From Strigamia acuminata (taxonomy: Eukaryota > Arthropoda > Chilopoda > Geophilomorpha > Linotaeniidae): DNA of 64,000 bases. Below are positions 50,126 to 62,429 of the stretch, piece after piece; the stretch's first letter is position 1, and each line of letters opens with the position of its first letter. The notes below the pieces were generated by a model, which was not told the DNA's origin, did not search any database, and was given only the letters and a program-made list of their open reading frames with translations. The position numbers were made by a program, and so were the translations under genes. Location of the stretch: assembly GCA_949358305.1 (NCBI GenBank), contig OX442314.1:58041369-58105368 (forward strand). The letters run 5' to 3'.

Positions 50126-52788
50126 TTTGTTTAAACCGGCGTTTATTTGAGGCAAACACGCCGCTGAGAACGCCAAAAAATGCTCAAAAACACTCCAAAA
50201 GGCCTGAAAATCGCGCAACTTGAGGCAAAAAATTAATTTTTCATCTTTGTTTCAACTTTTGTGACGTTTAAAATTGTGTTTTCAAGTTTTATGCCTCAAG
50301 TTGCATTGTCATCTGGCGTTTTGGGGCGTTTTGGGGCGTTCGCAGGCGTTTGCACGCGTTTTTTGGCGTTGTCACTCACTCAAGTGGCCATTTTTAGCCA
50401 ATTTTCGAATAAAAATGGCCTTTTTTTATTAAAATGGCCATTTTCAGCCATTTGTCATAGTAAAAATGGCCATTTTCAGCCATTTTTTATAGTAAAAGTG
50501 GCCATTTTTCATCCAAAATGGCCGTTTTTCATCCAAAATGACCATTTTTATCATTGACACGCTATAAAAATGTAACGTTTCAATGGCGTTTTGACGAAAC
50601 CGGTAAGTTTTGAAATTTCCCGTGTCCCGTTATTGTGACTCCTCGTCCGGTTTCTCAGAACCGAAACCCTAATACAGGTGAATTAGTGACGCCTAATTTG
50701 TTTTAACAAATAAAGCAAACAACATCTCGCCTCACTTCCAGTCTTGAAAATTAGTAAACGCCCCGGCGTTTATTCGAGGCAAGCCGTTGTTTTTACAGTA
50801 ATTTCCTGGTTAGGGTTATTTTTTTTTTAACTCTTGAAGAAATAAGTTTGTTTTTTTCTCGCCTGCACGCGCGAGCTCGCATGAGAATGCTAAAAAATAA
50901 GCAAAAACGTTCTAAAACGCCCCAAAACGCTTCAAAATGCTCCAAAAAGCCTGAAAATCGTGCCACTCAAAGCAAAAAATTATGTTTGCATGTTTTTTGC
51001 CTCAAGTTGCACGGTTATCTGGCGTTTTGGTGCGTTCTTGGGGCGTTTTGGTGCGTTCTTGGGGCGTTTTCGGGCGTTTTCGGGCGTTTTTTTGGCGTTG
51101 TCACTCACTCCCGCACTTTGCTGTCTTGTTTATTACAATTTGGTTTAGCTGTTGTATTTATTTTTATTTGTTTTATGGTTATTTAATGTGTTTTTGTAGC
51201 ATTCAAAATGTTTTGTTGCCTAATTTCTCGTTTTGGCGCCAACTGTTTGTTTGACAACGCCGTGTCAGAATTTAGGGATGATTCTGCTTTGGTTTCTAAT
51301 TAAAAAAAAAATGTTGTTTTAATTTCAATTGTAACTGCTTATTATAACGTTATTATTAGTATTTTGTAAAGGTTCATTCTTTTTCCATGTTAATAAAAAA
51401 TGAAGTAACTTTCGGTGAAAAAAAAAACAGTTAAATGCGGATCAAAATTAAACACACACGAGAAGTTTAATAAACGTCCCGGCGTTTATTCGAGGCAATA
51501 CGGTACATTTGTGAAACCCAACTTGGAACCCGAAAATAACGTGGGGCCGTCTGAACACCTGGATTTGAATTTTCGTCTACGCGCGCGCCGACGCATGGGG
51601 AATGCGGGGTGGGGTTCCTTCCCAGTGTTCCGAACGAGTCAATTTCACCCCGAAAATATCCCGAAATTGCTGATACATGCATTTCGAGCCAGAAATATTG
51701 ATCTTCATGTAAATTTTGATTGTTTAGCTTTTTTTTGAAATTTTACAAATTTTTCTCATCTCCTGCCTTCCTCGCTCATTTAACACCAAAATGGCCTGCA
51801 TTGAGGATTTTTCCCATAATCCTTTTCACACGTATGGAGCGCAAACAGTCGCAATAAATGAAATCAGCGGAATTCGGCCTTGAGTTTGCGACGCCATCTT
51901 GAATACGAGTAACAGCACAGTATGGTGTCAATTATTCGAACTGATCGTAAGGCATGGGACAAAAATTGATTAAAAACGAACAAACATGATTAAAAATCAA
52001 CAAAAATCGACTGAAATCGGACAATAATCAATTCAGAATGACAAATAACGATTAAAATTGGCAAAAATTGTCACAAATAGAGAAAAACCGATTAAAAATC
52101 AGCAAGAAACCAATAGAAATTGATAAAATCAAATAAAAATTAACAAATATCCATTTTGTTTGCTTTTAAACAAATTAAGAACTTTGAAAACACACGACAA
52201 TTTTAAACAGTAAACACCGGGGTCAAATAAGCGCCGCTACTCGTTTAAACACCGGGGAGGTGTTAGTGAAGTGCCTCGAGTGGAGAAATTAATAAACGCT
52301 CGAGGCACCACGGTAGGCTTATTAAACACAAAATATGAAACGCTCGATCTTCAACAGGCGCACACGCCCGAGAACACCTCGGCATGCCTCAGCACTCTCC
52401 AAGAAACGAGAAAAACCAAGGCAAAAAAAAAAAATACACCAAAATTAGGACTAAAATCAAACACACATGGGGCCCGGAAGATTGATAACATCCCGGCATA
52501 TATTCAAGGCAGTACGCCATGTTTTTTCCACCATTTTGTAAGTTTATTTCAATATTCATAAAGTTTATTGCTTTTTGTATCATTAGTAGTATTCCCTTGT
52601 GTGATGTGGTTTTATAAATATCACACACAACTGCTTCTGCTGTTTTCTTCACGTTTATGCTTCGTGTATGCACGTGAAGCCCTCGCACATCTTTTGAGCA
52701 CCTGTACACATTTGGACACGCTCAAGGTGCTACATCGCGCGCTCAAACGCACTAGATCGCGCGCGCAAACGCGCTACATCACGCATAT

Positions 52789-53180
52789 TAGGGATAAGAA
52801 CGGACCGGGATAGGGACTGGACTGGTAATGTTTGCCCTATGCGGATACGGGACGGGACGGGATTACAGTTGCTAAATTCGTACTGCGAGGCGGAGACAAT
52901 TTTCTAATTCCAGTTGTTATTTATCACTATTAAGCCTAATATTGAGCCTGATAATGCTAAAATAAAGTAAATAAACAACAACAACAAACTCATTATTAAA
53001 AGTAAATTACACTGTATGACCAAAATATTGTTGTTTCTTTACTTTATTTTAGCATTATTAGGCCTAATATTAGGCTTAATACTGATTTATTTCAATTATG
53101 CAATCATACGCGCGTATTACGCTAACGTAATGGACCCGGGACGGGTCGGGACCCGAAAATTGGTCCCGTTCTCATCCCTA
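52789..53180. mobile_element. hAT-type MITE, copy 2
   Basis: It is the same as 41339-41730 with one substitution seen (53061 G against 41611 A). The ACGCATAT TSDs are at 52781-52788 and 53181-53188. Confidence 0.85.
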
Positions 53181-55070
53181 ACGCATATATATCGCAGACA
53201 TATCGCGCCCACGACAAAGCACAAACCCATGGCAGTCACCAAAGAATATTTACGCCGCTTCCACGCACGGTTTATTTTCTCACAGGCCTCTACACATTTA
53301 ACTTGCGCGCGCACTTGCTACGTGCTTGTGTGGTCACAATAAATACCTAATTTTCATTAAAATAACGAATGAACGAAATCACTTCAACCACACTTGCTAC
53401 GGTCGACGCATCGACGGCGATTCGCATGCGTTACCCCAAATACCGATCAAAAATCGCAGAAAACACTAATCCCGACCCAAAAACCGCCAAAATTACCCTC
53501 AACACACCCCAACAACCTTCCACCACTTAAATTACACCGGAAAAAAAACAATTTCAAACCGAAAAATCAACAAAAAAGGCCAAAAAAATATTGCAAACAA
53601 AGAGAAAAGATCAATTATCGAGGCAAATCCCCACCACAAAACAACGCATCGCCGGTAAACACTTAAGCGTACAGTGCACAACACTACTGTTTATTTTCAA
53701 TGATCCAATAAATAAAATTTGAAACAAAGTTGAGTGGAATTGTACGTTTCTTGTATATTAAAGTTTTTATTTTGTTTGTTTACACTTAATTTTTTTTTTC
53801 CATCATAGAATGGCGACTCGATACTTTTGTAGCTCGAATTCACTTCGTAAACGTAATCGGTGTTCATCACGCGTCAATGCGCTCGTGCAATAGTATAGGC
53901 GCGCATACGATTTGATGCGCGCAAAACTTGCAAAACTTGCACGGAATTTGGGCAATTTTTGACAATTTTCAGCAGATTTTTGCCTGTATTTGACAAATTT
54001 CAGAAGATTTTTGCCTATATTTGACAAATTTCAGAAGATTTCCTCAATCCTCAAACATTTGCTGAAATTTCTCATAAAATTTCTAAAATTAATTGAAATT
54101 TGTCTGAAATTTGTCTGCAATTTGTCAAATATTGTCAAAAATCCGTGGAAATTTGTCAAATACTGGCAAAAATCCATGTAAATTTGTCAAAAATTGCCAT
54201 AATTCGGTGCAAATTGTGTTAGACATTGGAAAAATTTATTTTAACGCTTCCAACGCGCCAGTAAATCGCGCGTGCACACGCGTGGATTTTTCGTCATAGT
54301 TGGATGCGCGCAAACCTCACGTAACTTGCGCCAAAATTTGGCAATTTTTGACAAATTTCAGCAGATTTTTGCCAGTATTTGACAAATTTCCACTGATTTT
54401 TGACAATATTTGACCCAACAACTGCGCCACGTTCCAGGCGCCGGTTTAGGCATTTTAGACCCGTTTTAGACCGTTTTAGATGGCGAAAACGTTCTCTCCA
54501 TCATTTTCTACCCCTGGGTGAGGTTTTCAGCGTTCATGATTGATGAAAAAGCTGTTTTCTAACTAGCTGTCCCATTGCTAGTTTTGGCGTCAGGTTTTAG
54601 CAACCTTCCGATCCGACTCTGTCGTCTGCACGACCTCCAAGACCGTTTTAGGGTTAATTTGAGTCAAATAATTCATTCTGGGGGTTGTTTTGGGTTTTTT
54701 ACAAGTGTGTTTTTGTAGTTTTTATTGGTTTCAAACATTGTCAATTCTTTATACAAGTGTAACTTTCATTTCTCTGTATTTTGAGAACTTTGCATTGCAG
54801 CAAAGTTCATTTCTTGCCCCTTAATTATTGTGTAATTGTTGGTTTTCAAGCCCGTTTTTTAACAATAACTTTATTTGAAGTGCCTATTGTTTCAGGCACG
54901 TGCTTCCACGTGCCTTTTATTGTTGAGCAATTTCTTGGGCAGTTGCGCTCCTGTTGCTAGCATTGCCGCGCGTTCTCCGCGCGTGTACTCGCGCGTTTCG
55001 CATCACACACATTCAGGTTCGATGGCCTATCGCGGCGGCACATTGTGTGGCATAGCGCGGCACGTTGCAA

Positions 55071-55121
55071 TTACGTGACGTGGCACGTTGCTGTTACGTG
55101 ACGCGATAGCCAGTATTTAAG
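55071..55121 (+). promoter_or_regulatory. Promoter-like element, copy 2
   Basis: This is the duplicate of 43621-43671: two TTACGTGACG repeats and a TATTTAAG. Confidence 0.3.
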
Positions 55122-55137
55122 CAGGGGATTCCATCAT

Positions 55138-55946
55138 CGTTTACACAAATGCGCATTGCAACGTGGAGGCGCATTCGAGTCCTTTTCCCAAGCGAAATCG
55201 TATTCGATTCGCTTTCGAATCGAATACGAATTTTGCCCTTCTTCAACGCGAAATCGTATTCGACTCGCTTTCGAGTCGAATGCGAATTTTGCCCTTCTTC
55301 AACGCGAAATCGTATTCGACTCGTTTTCGAGTCGAATGCGAATTTTGCCCTTCTTCAACGCGAAATCGTATTCGACTCGTTTTCGAGTCGAATGCGAATT
55401 TTGCCCTTCTTCAACGCGAAATCGTATTCGACTCGTTTTCGAGTCGAATGCGAATTTTGCCCTTCTTCAACGCGAAATCGTATTCGACTCGTTTTCGAGT
55501 CGAATGCGAGTTTTGCCTATTCTCAACGCGAAATCGTATTCGATTCGCTTTCGAATCGTATACGAGATGGTCGATGATTTTTGTTTCCCGGACTTTGATT
55601 CGTATTCGAGTTGTTACGAGTTCGTATTTTGATCGTATTCGTATTCGAATCGAATTCGATTCGTATTCGAATCGAATACGAATCGAATTCGAGTCGTATT
55701 CGAGATGGTCGATGATTTCCACTCGCTCGTATACGCGTTGTATACGAGCTCGTATTTTGATCGTAATCGTAAACGAATCGTTTACAAGTCGTATACAAGT
55801 TGTATACGACGTGTATACACCTCGTATACGAACGAAGTTTGGAAAATCCACCGGATACTTACTACGACATGAAAACACATAGTAGTCACATACGTCTTAT
55901 TTGGAAATTGTGTTTTCACAAACTTCGTTCGTATACGAGGTGTATA
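55138..55946. repeat. Left arm of the palindrome, copy 2, cut by the copia
   Basis: It equals 43688-44496 with one substitution seen (55519). The 56-bp array is at 55195-55565. The sequence stops at GTATA (55942-55946) and resumes at 62958. Confidence 0.85.
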
Positions 55947-56469
55947 TGTGGAAAATAAATGATGGTGTAAGTCCAAAACAGCATATTTGGCTTTGCCAAA
56001 AATCCGCACAGGCGGTGGCCATGTTTAATCATGGTTTTCAACTCAAGAGTGCATACAGAACAAATCATTTATGAGTTACATAGAATCATTGATCAGGTGA
56101 CTTATGATCACATAAATGTTGAACATAGAACAAATCATGTAAAATGCAAACAATACGGAAATACATTTGGCATGGCATTTATAATCTTACAAATGCCAGA
56201 TAATATACATAAACTTAACGCATATAAATACACAAATGTATTTAACAACAATGTCACTTAAATGCACGTACAGTATTCCTGCGTATTATACAAATTCGCA
56301 ACTCAGGGCAGGTAATACAAATACACTGAACAATTAAAGGCACGTTGTACTAATGGCGCGATAAACCATAAACTCGCGCCAGATATCATCGCGCAATTAA
56401 CACGCTTGGTAAGGTGAACATACTCGGACATGCAACTTATTTGCCTACAAAAGAAACTTATTTCCAACA
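55947..56469 (-). repeat. 3' LTR of the copia element (523 bp)
   Basis: It matches 62430-62952. It is preceded on the minus strand by the polypurine tract AAGAGGGGGTA (56480-56470). Confidence 0.95.
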
Positions 56470-56480
56470 TACCCCCTCTT
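56470..56480 (-). promoter_or_regulatory. Polypurine tract of the copia element
   Basis: AAGAGGGGGTA on the minus strand, directly against the LTR. The gag-pol stop (56492) is only about 11 bases away. Confidence 0.75.
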
Positions 56481-56491
56481 AGCAAACAAGC

Positions 56492-59400
56492 TTACATGTC
56501 GAAAATGTTGTCGCATAATTGTGTAAGCCTCGGGCTTGCTAACCACTTCGTCAGTAAGTCAGCTGTATTAAGCTTGCCCATTACGTGTTTGATATCAAAC
56601 ACTTTCGCCTCGTAAAGATCGCGCAGAAAATGAAAGCGCACCTCGATGTGCTTGTTTGACTTATTCTCTACGCGATTCTTACTATATTGAATGGCGGCAG
56701 TGCTGTCCGCCATTACGCACGGTCTTAGATCGCCAAAATAGTCGCGCATAATGGGCATAGCGAAAAAACGTCGGAGCCAAACTAGTTCTCGTACACCATC
56801 AACGATGGCAACAAACTCTGACTCCATAACTGACAAAGTTGTCATTTTCTGTTTGCGGCATGACCAAGAAATTGGAATGCCGCCTAAAAACACGATGTGG
56901 CCCCCGAAACTCTTCCGCTGTTCAACATCAGTTGCGTAAGACGCATCTGTAAAGACTGATAAGAATGCACTTTTGCATCTGGACAAATTGATGCCATAGT
57001 GCTCTGTTGTCTTCAAGTACCTGAGTACTTGCATAAGCATGTTCACATGCCTTTGGGAATGGGCCTCGTTGTACTGTGAAAGTACAATTGTGGAGAACAG
57101 AATGTCTGGTCTTGTTCTCGATGCCAGAAATAACAAACTACCAATCAGTGATCGGTACGGGAATTTAACCTCAGGTATTTCATCTTTCTTAACTCCAACA
57201 ATCTCAGTTCCCACTGCTCCCGGCAAACGAACACGATTGGAACCATCAACTCCGAATTGCTTGCAAAGCTTTTGAATATAGTTCTGTTGATGGATAACAA
57301 TCTTGCCGTTCGACCTGTCAAATTGGATTCCCAAAAGTAGGGTGACCGGTCCAAGGTTTACCAGTTCGAAATACTTAGCAATACAAGAAAGTACGTCAGT
57401 TTCAATAAACTCATTTCGAGAAAATACAACGATATCGTCCACGTATACTATTAAAACCACATCCCGGTCCATTGTGTAAACACAATTGAAACCAGGAACC
57501 GGTCGGAACCCTATTTCCAAAAGCTTTTCATGTAGCTTTTCAAACCACATTCTTCCCGACTGGTGAAGCCCATATAATGCCTTCAGCAGTCGCCAACACT
57601 TTCCAGCGTTCTCAGCTGTTTGGAAACCCTTTGGGATGGACATTAGTTGGGGCTCGTCCAAATCTCCGTAGAGATAGGCCGCTTTGATGTCGATATGTAC
57701 GTCCCGCCAACCCATGAGGATCACGAGCATACAAAAGAATACAAGGACTAACACAAAATTTACAACGGGGGAGAAAACCTCGTTGTAATCAATCCCAGGA
57801 CGCTGTTTGAAGCCCTGGGCCACGAGCCTAGCTCGGTGACGTTGAATTGTCCCTGTATCGTCCCTTTTGAGCTTGTATATCCACTTGCTCCCTAACAGAG
57901 GTTGGTTGGCTTGACAATCGACTTCTTCATAAACTTTTCTCTCTTGAAAAATGTCAACCTCCTCTTGCATTGCGCTTTTCCAATCCTCTTTGTATTGACC
58001 CTGTATGGCCTCTTCATAGGTGTCTGGTTCTAATGCGCAAAACATTGCAAAGGGATTGGGAACTTCTTGGTCGAGGGACTTGCCCGTGAAGTCAAAAAGT
58101 TCCGGATCATACTCGTGTCCGGTGTTCTCACACCAGCGCAATGCTTCTACTCGGCTTCTGATACGTGTTTTATCGGGTGCGATGTAGTGAGCATATTTCA
58201 CACCGGCATCCCTGCCTGTCAAGCGCACGTATCCTTTCACTTGCCATAAACTCATGTCTAGTTTCAATAAAGGTACCCCTCCCGCAGCAACTTGTTGTTG
58301 ACCCCCTCTTACATTAGGAGAAGCCAACAGTGCTTCTTGAAACAACTCTTCGTCCTCATATTCATCTACATAATCGAATCTAGGCTCAAATTCAATCAGC
58401 TTTGGCTTAAGTTGGGGTCCCTTCAAAGGTTTTGGGGTATCTGGTAGTGGTGGCGCCACTATTGGTAAAACCAAATTATCCGGTATCAGATTAAATATCT
58501 CATTATGTGGGCTTATGGGCCGTTTGGCTGGGATTTCCTCTTGAGGTACTGGGGGACCCGTGGTTAGAATCTCTTCATCGGAATCATCTCCCATTAGGTC
58601 AGGGACTAAATCCTCATTATTACTCATGTGTGGAATAGGAGCCCCATTGGTACTCTTCTCATACCAAAACTGTTCCTCATTGATAGTCACGTGTTTTGAC
58701 GAATGTACACTATTGCGAATGGGGTCCCAAACTCTATAACCCTGAGTTTCTGTACTGTAACCCACTAGGGCCCCACACCAAGACCTCTCCTCTAGCTTGC
58801 TCTTTCTTTGTTGGCTAGGGATGTGCACGTAGCACTTTGACCCGATACAGCGCAGATGTCGAACAGATACCTTCTTATTATGTAATACATTATATGGTGA
58901 TTTATTGCCCAATTTAGGATGCGGCAGGAGATTCTTAAGGTAGACAATCGTGACCACCATTTCCCCCCATAATCGTTTAGGGAAGTCACTTTCAAACATC
59001 ATTGCACGTGCCCCCTCTAAAATTGTCCGGTTTGCACGCTCGGCAATGGAGTTCATCTCGGGGGTGTACGCATTAGTGCGCTCGCACTTTATCCCCTCCT
59101 GACCCGCGTAATCATCCCAGGCCCTGGAGACAAATTCACCCCCATTGTCGGTTCTAATTGTCTTAACCTTCCTCGAGGTTCGCCTCTCAATCTCACGTTG
59201 CCACGTCTTGAAAACATCCAGAACATCACTTTTCTTCTTAAGAATTCTAATCCACATATAGCGCGAAAAATCATCTATAATTATTAAATAAAAAGTGCCC
59301 CCTCCAAGGGATCTGGTTTTAGATGCGCCCCAAACGTCCATATGGACTAGTTCTAAGATGTCTTTTGTGGCAATAACTCCAATAGGGGGAAAAGAGGCCC

Positions 59401-61174
59401 TAGTCTTCTTAGCGCGCATACATGCGTCGCATTGGTTCAATTTCCCATCTGTCAATTTAACACCAAAAATGTCTGTGGACTTCTGCATTTCCAAAATGCC
59501 CGCTGTATGAAAATGACCCATCCGGCCATGCCAGTAAGAGATATCTAATGCTTTCTCCTGCTGGAGTGCATTCCCCGTTGTGTTTGCTTGCAAAAGCCCC
59601 AAGTCGTTAGTGGAATTCGCGACCGTGTCGGTACCCGCTGCCCCTTTCGCTTGCGGCGGTGCTTTAAGCACCTCACTATACGCTGGCTTCGCACTATCAC
59701 TCGCTTGCTGCGTTTCGCTCACACTCGCTGGAGAAATTAGTGCACTCTGGTTAACAACATTAGCATTTTCAACAATATTAAGTGTGTTAGTCAATTGATC
59801 ACCCACAGCAACTGCATTCGAGGGCGTCGAAACTGCAGTTGTGTTTACAGTAAGAGCCGGTATCTGACATGAACTTTTATACATTCTATCTGATTGCCGC
59901 CACGCAGTCAGTACTGGCTCGGTGATCTTCTCTTTAAACACGACCAATTTCCCATTTGCAACACGGGTGATGAAACCAGCTTCGTCTGTTCGCCCCAACG
60001 AGATTAAATTTTTACAAAAATTTGGCGCATAGAAAACGTTGCGCAATACAAATGGGTGGCCATCAGCCTTAGTAGCTGATTCCAGTCTAATACTGCCTAC
60101 ACCCTCAATCTTGGAGGATCCTTCTCCAAGGCGAACAGTATAATTGGTAAGCGGTTTGAAATCGATAAACCCGTGTTTACAAAATGTAAAGTGGTCGGTC
60201 GCGGCGGTATCTATGTACCACGACATGTCTTTGTGGCCCGAAGAAACAAATGAGGCAACTGGCATCGAAGATTGTCCGACAGTTTGATGAAGCGACGTGT
60301 AAAAGTTCACCAATTCTTCAGATGCGCTGAGATTAGCCTTCTTGCCACGTGATCGACCGCGTCCACGACCACGGCCGCGCGACTGTGCGACATTCGAGCT
60401 CACTTTCTGCATCGGTGCAGAGCCTTGTTGCTTCGGGGTGGGACAATCTCGCGAGAAATGGCCCCTCCCGCCACAATTAAAACAAATAAGTCCTTTTCCT
60501 TGTTGTTGTGGCTGTCCACTAGCAAAAGCTCCTGTCGACGGCACTGCAGAACTATCAGAAGATCCCGCGTGGGTGCGGTTGTACTCCGCTAAAAGCCTTT
60601 CACGCACTTTTGCCGTCGTGAAATCGGCTTTGTCCCAGTGGTATATTTGTTGCTTGAGTCCTTCCCATTCTGGACCCAAGAAATCCAAATATTGAAATGC
60701 AATAAATTTGTCTTCCAAAACAATTTCAACGTCTTTAAGTTCTGCCGCCTTTCTATCTACACGTGCCGTAAACACGACCATTTCCTCATCGGGTGCCAAT
60801 TTCATTTGTAGAAATTCTCTCCTAAGCCTTGCTTGTCTAGCCATGGTCGTGGGTTGGTAGGCTTCCTTCAATGCGTCCCATGCCTTTTTAGAAGTCGCAT
60901 GAGCAACAGCAACAACCTTTTGCGCTTCTGCGCAAGCTAAACAAATCGAGGAACGTGCTTTATGTTCACGTGTCTTAAAGTCACGTATCTCGCGTGGTGT
61001 GGCCGCAGCCGTTAACGCTGGCTCATCGCCCACCACGTGATTCCACGTGCCTTGCTGCTCTAGAATTAGCTGCATGTTGGTTGCCCACGATTCATAATTC
61101 GTCCCATCAAGTTTACGTATATTAGGGGCGAATGGCTTTGAAAAGTCCTCAAATTTCCAATCGCCGGCTGCCAT
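56492..61174 (-). CDS. Copia Gag-Pol polyprotein
   Basis: The single ORF encodes 1,560 aa from ATG 61174 (MAAGDWKFEDF). The Gag part has KLDGTNYESWATNMQLIL (21-38) and LKEAYQP (102-108), with a CCHC knuckle CFNCGGRGHFSRDC at 231-244 followed by an RG-rich basic patch (266-278). Protease is WYIDTAATDHF (319-329), where DTAA takes the place of the usual DSGA. The integrase zinc ligands include H549, H554, C582 and C585, with catalytic D613, D676 and E712 (D-x35-E). RT contains VYVDDIV near 1241-1247 and RNase H FTDASYA near 1410. Order is gag-protease-integrase-RT-RNase H, as expected for copia, with no frameshift needed. No disabling change is visible. It should encode everything required for retrotransposition. 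Confidence 0.95.
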   Translation of the reverse strand: MAAGDWKFEDFSKPFAPNIRKLDGTNYESWATNMQLILEQQGTWNHVVGDEPALTAAATPREIRDFKTREHKARSSICLACAEAQKVVAVAHATSKKAWDALKEAYQPTTMARQARLRREFLQMKLAPDEEMVVFTARVDRKAAELKDVEIVLEDKFIAFQYLDFLGPEWEGLKQQIYHWDKADFTTAKVRERLLAEYNRTHAGSSDSSAVPSTGAFASGQPQQQGKGLICFNCGGRGHFSRDCPTPKQQGSAPMQKVSSNVAQSRGRGRGRGRSRGKKANLSASEELVNFYTSLHQTVGQSSMPVASFVSSGHKDMSWYIDTAATDHFTFCKHGFIDFKPLTNYTVRLGEGSSKIEGVGSIRLESATKADGHPFVLRNVFYAPNFCKNLISLGRTDEAGFITRVANGKLVVFKEKITEPVLTAWRQSDRMYKSSCQIPALTVNTTAVSTPSNAVAVGDQLTNTLNIVENANVVNQSALISPASVSETQQASDSAKPAYSEVLKAPPQAKGAAGTDTVANSTNDLGLLQANTTGNALQQEKALDISYWHGRMGHFHTAGILEMQKSTDIFGVKLTDGKLNQCDACMRAKKTRASFPPIGVIATKDILELVHMDVWGASKTRSLGGGTFYLIIIDDFSRYMWIRILKKKSDVLDVFKTWQREIERRTSRKVKTIRTDNGGEFVSRAWDDYAGQEGIKCERTNAYTPEMNSIAERANRTILEGARAMMFESDFPKRLWGEMVVTIVYLKNLLPHPKLGNKSPYNVLHNKKVSVRHLRCIGSKCYVHIPSQQRKSKLEERSWCGALVGYSTETQGYRVWDPIRNSVHSSKHVTINEEQFWYEKSTNGAPIPHMSNNEDLVPDLMGDDSDEEILTTGPPVPQEEIPAKRPISPHNEIFNLIPDNLVLPIVAPPLPDTPKPLKGPQLKPKLIEFEPRFDYVDEYEDEELFQEALLASPNVRGGQQQVAAGGVPLLKLDMSLWQVKGYVRLTGRDAGVKYAHYIAPDKTRIRSRVEALRWCENTGHEYDPELFDFTGKSLDQEVPNPFAMFCALEPDTYEEAIQGQYKEDWKSAMQEEVDIFQERKVYEEVDCQANQPLLGSKWIYKLKRDDTGTIQRHRARLVAQGFKQRPGIDYNEVFSPVVNFVLVLVFFCMLVILMGWRDVHIDIKAAYLYGDLDEPQLMSIPKGFQTAENAGKCWRLLKALYGLHQSGRMWFEKLHEKLLEIGFRPVPGFNCVYTMDRDVVLIVYVDDIVVFSRNEFIETDVLSCIAKYFELVNLGPVTLLLGIQFDRSNGKIVIHQQNYIQKLCKQFGVDGSNRVRLPGAVGTEIVGVKKDEIPEVKFPYRSLIGSLLFLASRTRPDILFSTIVLSQYNEAHSQRHVNMLMQVLRYLKTTEHYGINLSRCKSAFLSVFTDASYATDVEQRKSFGGHIVFLGGIPISWSCRKQKMTTLSVMESEFVAIVDGVRELVWLRRFFAMPIMRDYFGDLRPCVMADSTAAIQYSKNRVENKSNKHIEVRFHFLRDLYEAKVFDIKHVMGKLNTADLLTKWLASPRLTQLCDNIFDM

Positions 61175-61940
61175 GATCAAATTTCAAAATAATACCGTAG
61201 CACAATTCACTTTGCACAAACACTTTCACAAAAATAATCTGAAGACACAGTAAATTCCCCCAAAAATTAGGCGAAATATCACAATCCACCCTAGGACAAA
61301 TCTCACTAAGTGAGATGCAAAACTCTACACAGTATCCCCCGAGTTCCGACCGGACTCCTAGGACCGCGGGACACTCGGTGGCCAGGGAAAGCCTGTGCAG
61401 AAATAGGATGGCACTAGTCGACTGACTAGAGGGTGCCAAACACACTAAAGGGCCCAAACAAAACCTTAAATAACTAATGACAAGTAATTTCGAACCCCTA
61501 AATGCACTTAAATCGATGTGAAGTTGGCAAAGTTGAGATGATTCGTGTATTTGCGGGACTGTGCGTCGCAAAACGATCCCCAAGCTGGCAGCTGGTCGCT
61601 CCCTCGTAGCACGATAGTACGCCGGGGTACAGGCTCGTGTGTGTGCGGAATTTCCTTCCTCGCACACAATCGCGATCGTTCGCGACTTCGCAATTGCCGT
61701 TGTGCAAATTGCGGCTTTTCCAGTGGATGATATGAACGTTTCACGTTCGTAAATGCTCCTGGGAGTGTCCACGGAGCTTCCAAGCACGTTGTCGAAACGT
61801 GTGCGCGAAGAAACGTACGTCGTACGTCGTTGAATCGCCGCTAAATTGCCGACGATCTCCGTGCGCTTGAAATGACGAAAATCTGGTCGAATTCCGTTGA
61901 AAACCAGCGCGAAAACGATCCAAACAATAAATATGTTCAT
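61149..61940 (-). other. 263-codon frame in the copia leader
   Basis: The frame starts with ATG 61940 and ends 26 bases inside gag-pol, in a different frame. The predicted N-terminus MNIFIVWIVFALVFNGI is a good hydrophobic signal-like segment; the rest has no recognisable domain. A CTGTGTCTTCAG acceptor-like site lies within it near 61240, so the leader may instead be spliced and the frame incidental. Confidence 0.3.
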
Positions 61941-62412
61941 TAAATAAAGTAATCCTCACCGCTGAATGTCCAAATCAATCCAAAAACCACGATAAATGTG
62001 TGTTGATACTGCGCAAACACTTATAAGACGGGCGCCGCCATCTTGGATTTTGGAAAAGACGGTCTCGGTGAAAATGCACAGTCCAGCATGGTTTAACAGT
62101 TTCCAACTGTTAAATAATCAAAAAGAATGTTAATATATATTATATTCACCGCTGTCGGCAAAAACGCTGTGGTTCCAGCGTCGAAAAACGCTTGAAACCC
62201 GTCCAAAAACGAGTAATTCCGTCGTTGCCGCCCCGAACTTGGCTTCGCTGCTAAACGACGCACTTCAGACGTTCGTCGATGCCTGGTTTCTGTCTCTACG
62301 GTCCGCCCGGGTCGTGCGCGATGTCCGTGGTTGCCGAAAATATGCGTTCCTGGTCAGAATTTCGCGCTGAGTTCGAATTTGGCCACGAAACTCACGCTGG
62401 ACTTACAGAGAA
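61941..62412 (-). other. Copia leader, upstream part
   Basis: No gene is visible. Together with 61175-61940 this makes a leader of about 1.24 kb between primer site and gag, unusually long for a copia element. Confidence 0.5.
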
Positions 62413-62428
62413 CCACCCTCTGCTACCA
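62413..62428 (-). promoter_or_regulatory. Primer-binding site of the copia (initiator tRNA-Met)
   Basis: On the minus strand TGGTAGCAGAGGGTGG lies one base from the LTR. It matches the complement of the eukaryotic initiator tRNA-Met 3' end (TGGTAGCAGAGGATGG from memory) except at one base. Confidence 0.8.
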
Positions 62429-62429
62429 A

